From positions 62,001 through 126,000 of the forward strand of contig NZ_CANMJY010000001.1 of NCBI RefSeq assembly GCF_947498345.1: 64,000 bases of DNA, read 5' to 3'. The translations under genes and the position numbers were made by a program. The notes beneath the pieces are model-generated. The model saw nothing but the letters and a program-made list of their open reading frames with translations, ran no database searches and was not told the origin of the DNA. Shown here one piece after another: positions 62,113 through 64,000 of the stretch. The stretch is from an uncultured Winogradskyella sp. GTDB taxonomy: Bacteria > Bacteroidota > Bacteroidia > Flavobacteriales > Flavobacteriaceae. Each line of letters begins with the position of its first letter. Positions within the stretch are counted from its first letter, which is position 1.

Positions 62113-62147
62113 CCTATCATCAAGCAAATTTTGATGATAGGCATTTT
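62111..62147 (+). terminator. 13-bp hairpin before the MarR gene (terminator or operator)
   Basis: TGCCTATCATCAA (62111-62123) and TTGATGATAGGCA (62131-62143) form a perfect stem with a 7-base loop, followed by only four T. It ends 7 bases before the marR ATG. It may end the upstream operon or be part of the MarR leader. Confidence 0.65.
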
Positions 62148-62150
62148 AAT

Positions 62151-62753
62151 ATGAGTGATTTTAATCCAAAATACCAAATTAATAATCTAAGTAGTAAAAT
62201 TGTTGCTGGCTTAGAACGTATTTCTGAGGCATACAAAGTGTTATTATGGGAAAAAGCTAAGCTACTAGGTTTGAGTCCTATTCAAATTCAGATTTTGATA
62301 TTTACAAGCTATCATGACATTACTCTTTGTAACGTAAGTCATTTAGCTAAAGAGTTTAATATTACTAAACCGACTGTAAGTGATGCTGTTCGTGTTTTAT
62401 TAAAAAAAGAATTAGTTGCCAAGGTATTTCCCAGCAATGATAGTAGAAGTTATGCTATACAGCTGACCAAATCAGGTCAGGATATAGTAAAAAATACTGA
62501 ACATTTTGCTCAACCTATAAAACAGCAGGTAGATATACTTGACGCAAGTCAAAAAGAAGACCTATTTAAATCTATTACTCAACTTATCTATAAACTTAAT
62601 CAAGTTGATGTGCTATCAGTTCAAAGAACTTGTTTAAACTGTAGATTCTACGAAAAGGATGGCAAAGATTCTTTTTGTAACTTATTAGAGACCAAGCTAA
62701 AGACCTCAGATATTAGAATAGATTGTGAAGAATTTCAATTAAAAAACACATAA
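62151..62753 (+). CDS. MarR-family regulator with C-terminal four-cysteine motif
   Basis: A 200-residue winged-helix protein. The HTH is at about 60-85 (SHLAKEFNITKPTVSDAVRVLLKK) and the wing follows with SNDSRSYAIQLTKSG. After the usual dimer helices, residues 155-200 carry Cys161, Cys164, Cys176 and Cys192 (C-x2-C-x11-C-x15-C), which is extra to the MarR core. This may bind zinc or an iron-sulfur cluster or sense redox state. The SRPBCC gene starts 1 base later. It likely controls the three motif sites here. Confidence 0.87.
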   Translation: MSDFNPKYQINNLSSKIVAGLERISEAYKVLLWEKAKLLGLSPIQIQILIFTSYHDITLCNVSHLAKEFNITKPTVSDAVRVLLKKELVAKVFPSNDSRSYAIQLTKSGQDIVKNTEHFAQPIKQQVDILDASQKEDLFKSITQLIYKLNQVDVLSVQRTCLNCRFYEKDGKDSFCNLLETKLKTSDIRIDCEEFQLKNT

Positions 62754-62754
62754 A

Positions 62755-63183
62755 ATGAGCCATTCCATTTACTTCAATTTTATAATTAAGAGTGATAGAG
62801 AAACTGTTTATAAAGCGGTTTCTCAGCCAGAGTACTTAGTCAATTGGTGGCCTTTAAAATGTTCTGGTATTCCAAAAAAAGGTGAGCTATATAACTTTAA
62901 TTTTACAGATACCTATGATTGGTATGCTGAAGTTAAAAGTTGCGAGCAAAATGACCACATTTCTTATAAAATGATAAAATCTGATGCTGACTGGAACCCA
63001 ACTACCTTAGGGTTTAAGCTAAAGAAAAAAGAAAAAGGTACTTGCCTTAATTTTTTTCATAAAGATTGGCCAGAACTCAATAATCATTTTAAACATTCAT
63101 CATTTTGCTGGGCAATGCTATTAAAAGGCTTAAAGGATTATTTAGAAAAGGGAATTATTGTTCCTTTTGAAGATAGGGAATAA
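62755..63183 (+). CDS. SRPBCC/AHSA1-like domain protein
   Basis: A 142-residue START-like protein: an N-terminal FNFIIKSDRETVYKAVSQPEYLVNWW, a central beta-sheet, and a C-terminal SSFCWAMLLKGLKDYLEKG helix. The fold makes a hydrophobic pocket; AHSA1-type proteins can bind small ligands or Hsp90-like partners. No active site is visible. It is 1 base after marR, so is co-transcribed. Confidence 0.82.
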   Translation: MSHSIYFNFIIKSDRETVYKAVSQPEYLVNWWPLKCSGIPKKGELYNFNFTDTYDWYAEVKSCEQNDHISYKMIKSDADWNPTTLGFKLKKKEKGTCLNFFHKDWPELNNHFKHSSFCWAMLLKGLKDYLEKGIIVPFEDRE

Positions 63184-63190
63184 AAGATGC

Positions 63191-64000
63191 TTACACTTTA
63201 GAGCTTAAAGACTTAAAGAACACGTAACCAAAGCCTATGAACAACATTAAATGAAATGGAAATAATCCAAAATCACCTCCTTGATCTCCAACAACAAAAG
63301 CGCTATACATTCCAAATCCAAAGTAAGACATTAAAATACCTTCCAAAACTACATTTCTAGATAGTTTTTTTCTTAGATATTTATTGTTTTTCCAGTTGTC
63401 TTTAAATTTTCTGATATTAAACTTTGGTGTGCGTACAAATTCGCTTTTTTTACCGATATGGCCTTCAATAACTGCTATTGAGTTATGAAGAGAAAAACCC
63501 ATGGCAATAGAGAAAAAAGTAAAAAACATACCAATATACCCGAAGAATCGTTTAAAGCCACTTCCATAAATATTTTTGTACATAAACCAATAGCATACAA
63601 AGAATATGATTGTACTCATTACAAAGAAACTCATCACATAAAAATAGTTACGTAAATGTGCGTATTCATTTTTAATGTACAGCATCGGAATACTTAAAAC
63701 TGCAACAATAAAAATGCTTAAAAACATTGAACTGTTTAAAAGGTGCAGCAATCCATGGATCTTAGTCTTTGCAGAAATGTTTTTAGATTTAATAACGCGC
63801 CAAAGCATTTTTCTAAAGTTTTCTGCCCCACCTTTATTCCATCTAAATTGTTGTGAGCGTACAGCACTAATAACTATAGGTAATTCTGCAGGGGTCTCTA
63901 CATCTTCTAAGTATTTAAATTCCCAGTTTTTTAGCTGAGCCCTGTAACTTAAATCGAGGTCTTCGGTTAGTGTATCTCCTTCCCAATTACCAGCATCTAT
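63191..64000 (-). CDS. GT2-family membrane glycosyltransferase, 5' end missing
   Basis: Reading to the window edge there is no stop upstream of the first Met at 63808. The extra residues include EGDTLTEDLDLSYRAQ and the QxxRW signature (QQFRWNKGG), which define a cellulose-synthase-like processive GT2. Residues after it form about four membrane helices. So the gene is the C-terminal 270 residues of a larger enzyme that makes or exports a glycan. A Met at 63808 is not the real start. Confidence 0.88.
   Translation of the reverse strand: MDAGNWEGDTLTEDLDLSYRAQLKNWEFKYLEDVETPAELPIVISAVRSQQFRWNKGGAENFRKMLWRVIKSKNISAKTKIHGLLHLLNSSMFLSIFIVAVLSIPMLYIKNEYAHLRNYFYVMSFFVMSTIIFFVCYWFMYKNIYGSGFKRFFGYIGMFFTFFSIAMGFSLHNSIAVIEGHIGKKSEFVRTPKFNIRKFKDNWKNNKYLRKKLSRNVVLEGILMSYFGFGMYSAFVVGDQGGDFGLFPFHLMLFIGFGYVFFKSLSSKV

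Noticed and set aside
1-64000. Search for tRNA, rRNA, CRISPR arrays, IS elements and phage genes
   Set aside because: No cloverleaf with a TPsiC-like arm, no regular spacer repeats, and no transposase or integrase motif seen by eye. A covariance-model scan would be decisive for small RNAs.

Overview
The window is AT-rich chromosomal DNA from a member of the Bacteroidota, almost certainly a marine Flavobacteriaceae. The evidence is SusC/SusD pairs, type IX secretion C-terminal sorting domains, many lipoproteins with short lipoboxes, TANNTTTG-type -7 promoter elements, DUF3857, DUF5686 and 2TM-domain proteins, and a large beta-glucan (laminarin) utilisation locus. I see no rRNA, tRNA, CRISPR array, transposase or phage genes. 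Both ends cut through genes: a GH16 glucanase at base 1 and a GT2 glycosyltransferase at base 64000.

Positions 1-21749 are a laminarin locus read on the + strand. It holds a GH16 endoglucanase (partial), a PKD surface lipoprotein, a GH149-type beta-1,3-glucan phosphorylase, lipoprotein GH17 and GH30 enzymes, two GPH-family symporters flanking a small membrane protein, two tandem GH17 enzymes without signal peptides, a CRTAC1/UnbV-type FG-GAP lipoprotein, a type IX secreted binding protein, a YyaL-like lipoprotein and a LacI regulator. The inferred flow is surface endo-cleavage (GH16), removal of beta-1,6 branches (GH30) and trimming (GH17) outside the inner membrane, import by the symporters, then cytosolic phosphorolysis plus GH17 action. 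The matching SusCD pair is probably just upstream of the window.

Positions 21739-30761 (- strand) hold a three-gene operon: a TPR/MORN-repeat protein and two DUF3857 transglutaminase-fold proteins, one of which has lost its catalytic triad. A LEA-like lipoprotein and the Kdo transferase follow. Positions 30885-34353 (+) are a sugar aminotransferase, galE and a secreted amidohydrolase. Positions 34636-42174 (+) are a membrane-bound AraC-type regulator, a SusC/SusD pair and an accessory lipoprotein. Positions 42236-52032 (mostly -) are housekeeping: lspA, fabD, a membrane-anchored DHFR fusion, thyA, a NupC-type transporter, a bifunctional nuclease and etfAB, plus a stand-alone CBM48 protein on +. 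Several intergenic regions here carry unexplained inverted repeats.

Positions 52152-59340 (+) hold the PDH E1 beta gene, a DUF5686 outer-membrane protein and a polyamine operon (arginine decarboxylase, agmatinase, deoxyhypusine-synthase homologue, small acidic protein). Position 59337 onward holds a GT87-like mannosyltransferase (-), then a compact five-gene cluster at 60818-63183: a CPVC thioredoxin-like protein, an unknown lipoprotein, DUF2024, a MarR regulator with a four-cysteine tail, and an SRPBCC protein.

The most interesting new signal is in that last cluster. A 16-bp motif, GTTAGNAATCCTWAYT, occurs three times, upstream of the thioredoxin-like gene, the lipoprotein gene and the MarR gene. 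It looks like the operator of an uncharacterised MarR regulon. Other leads are a three-way-junction-like structured element at 48766-48872, a perfect 32-bp palindrome at 50844-50875, the 2TM-DHFR fusion, and the cytosolic GH17 pair beside the phosphorylase.
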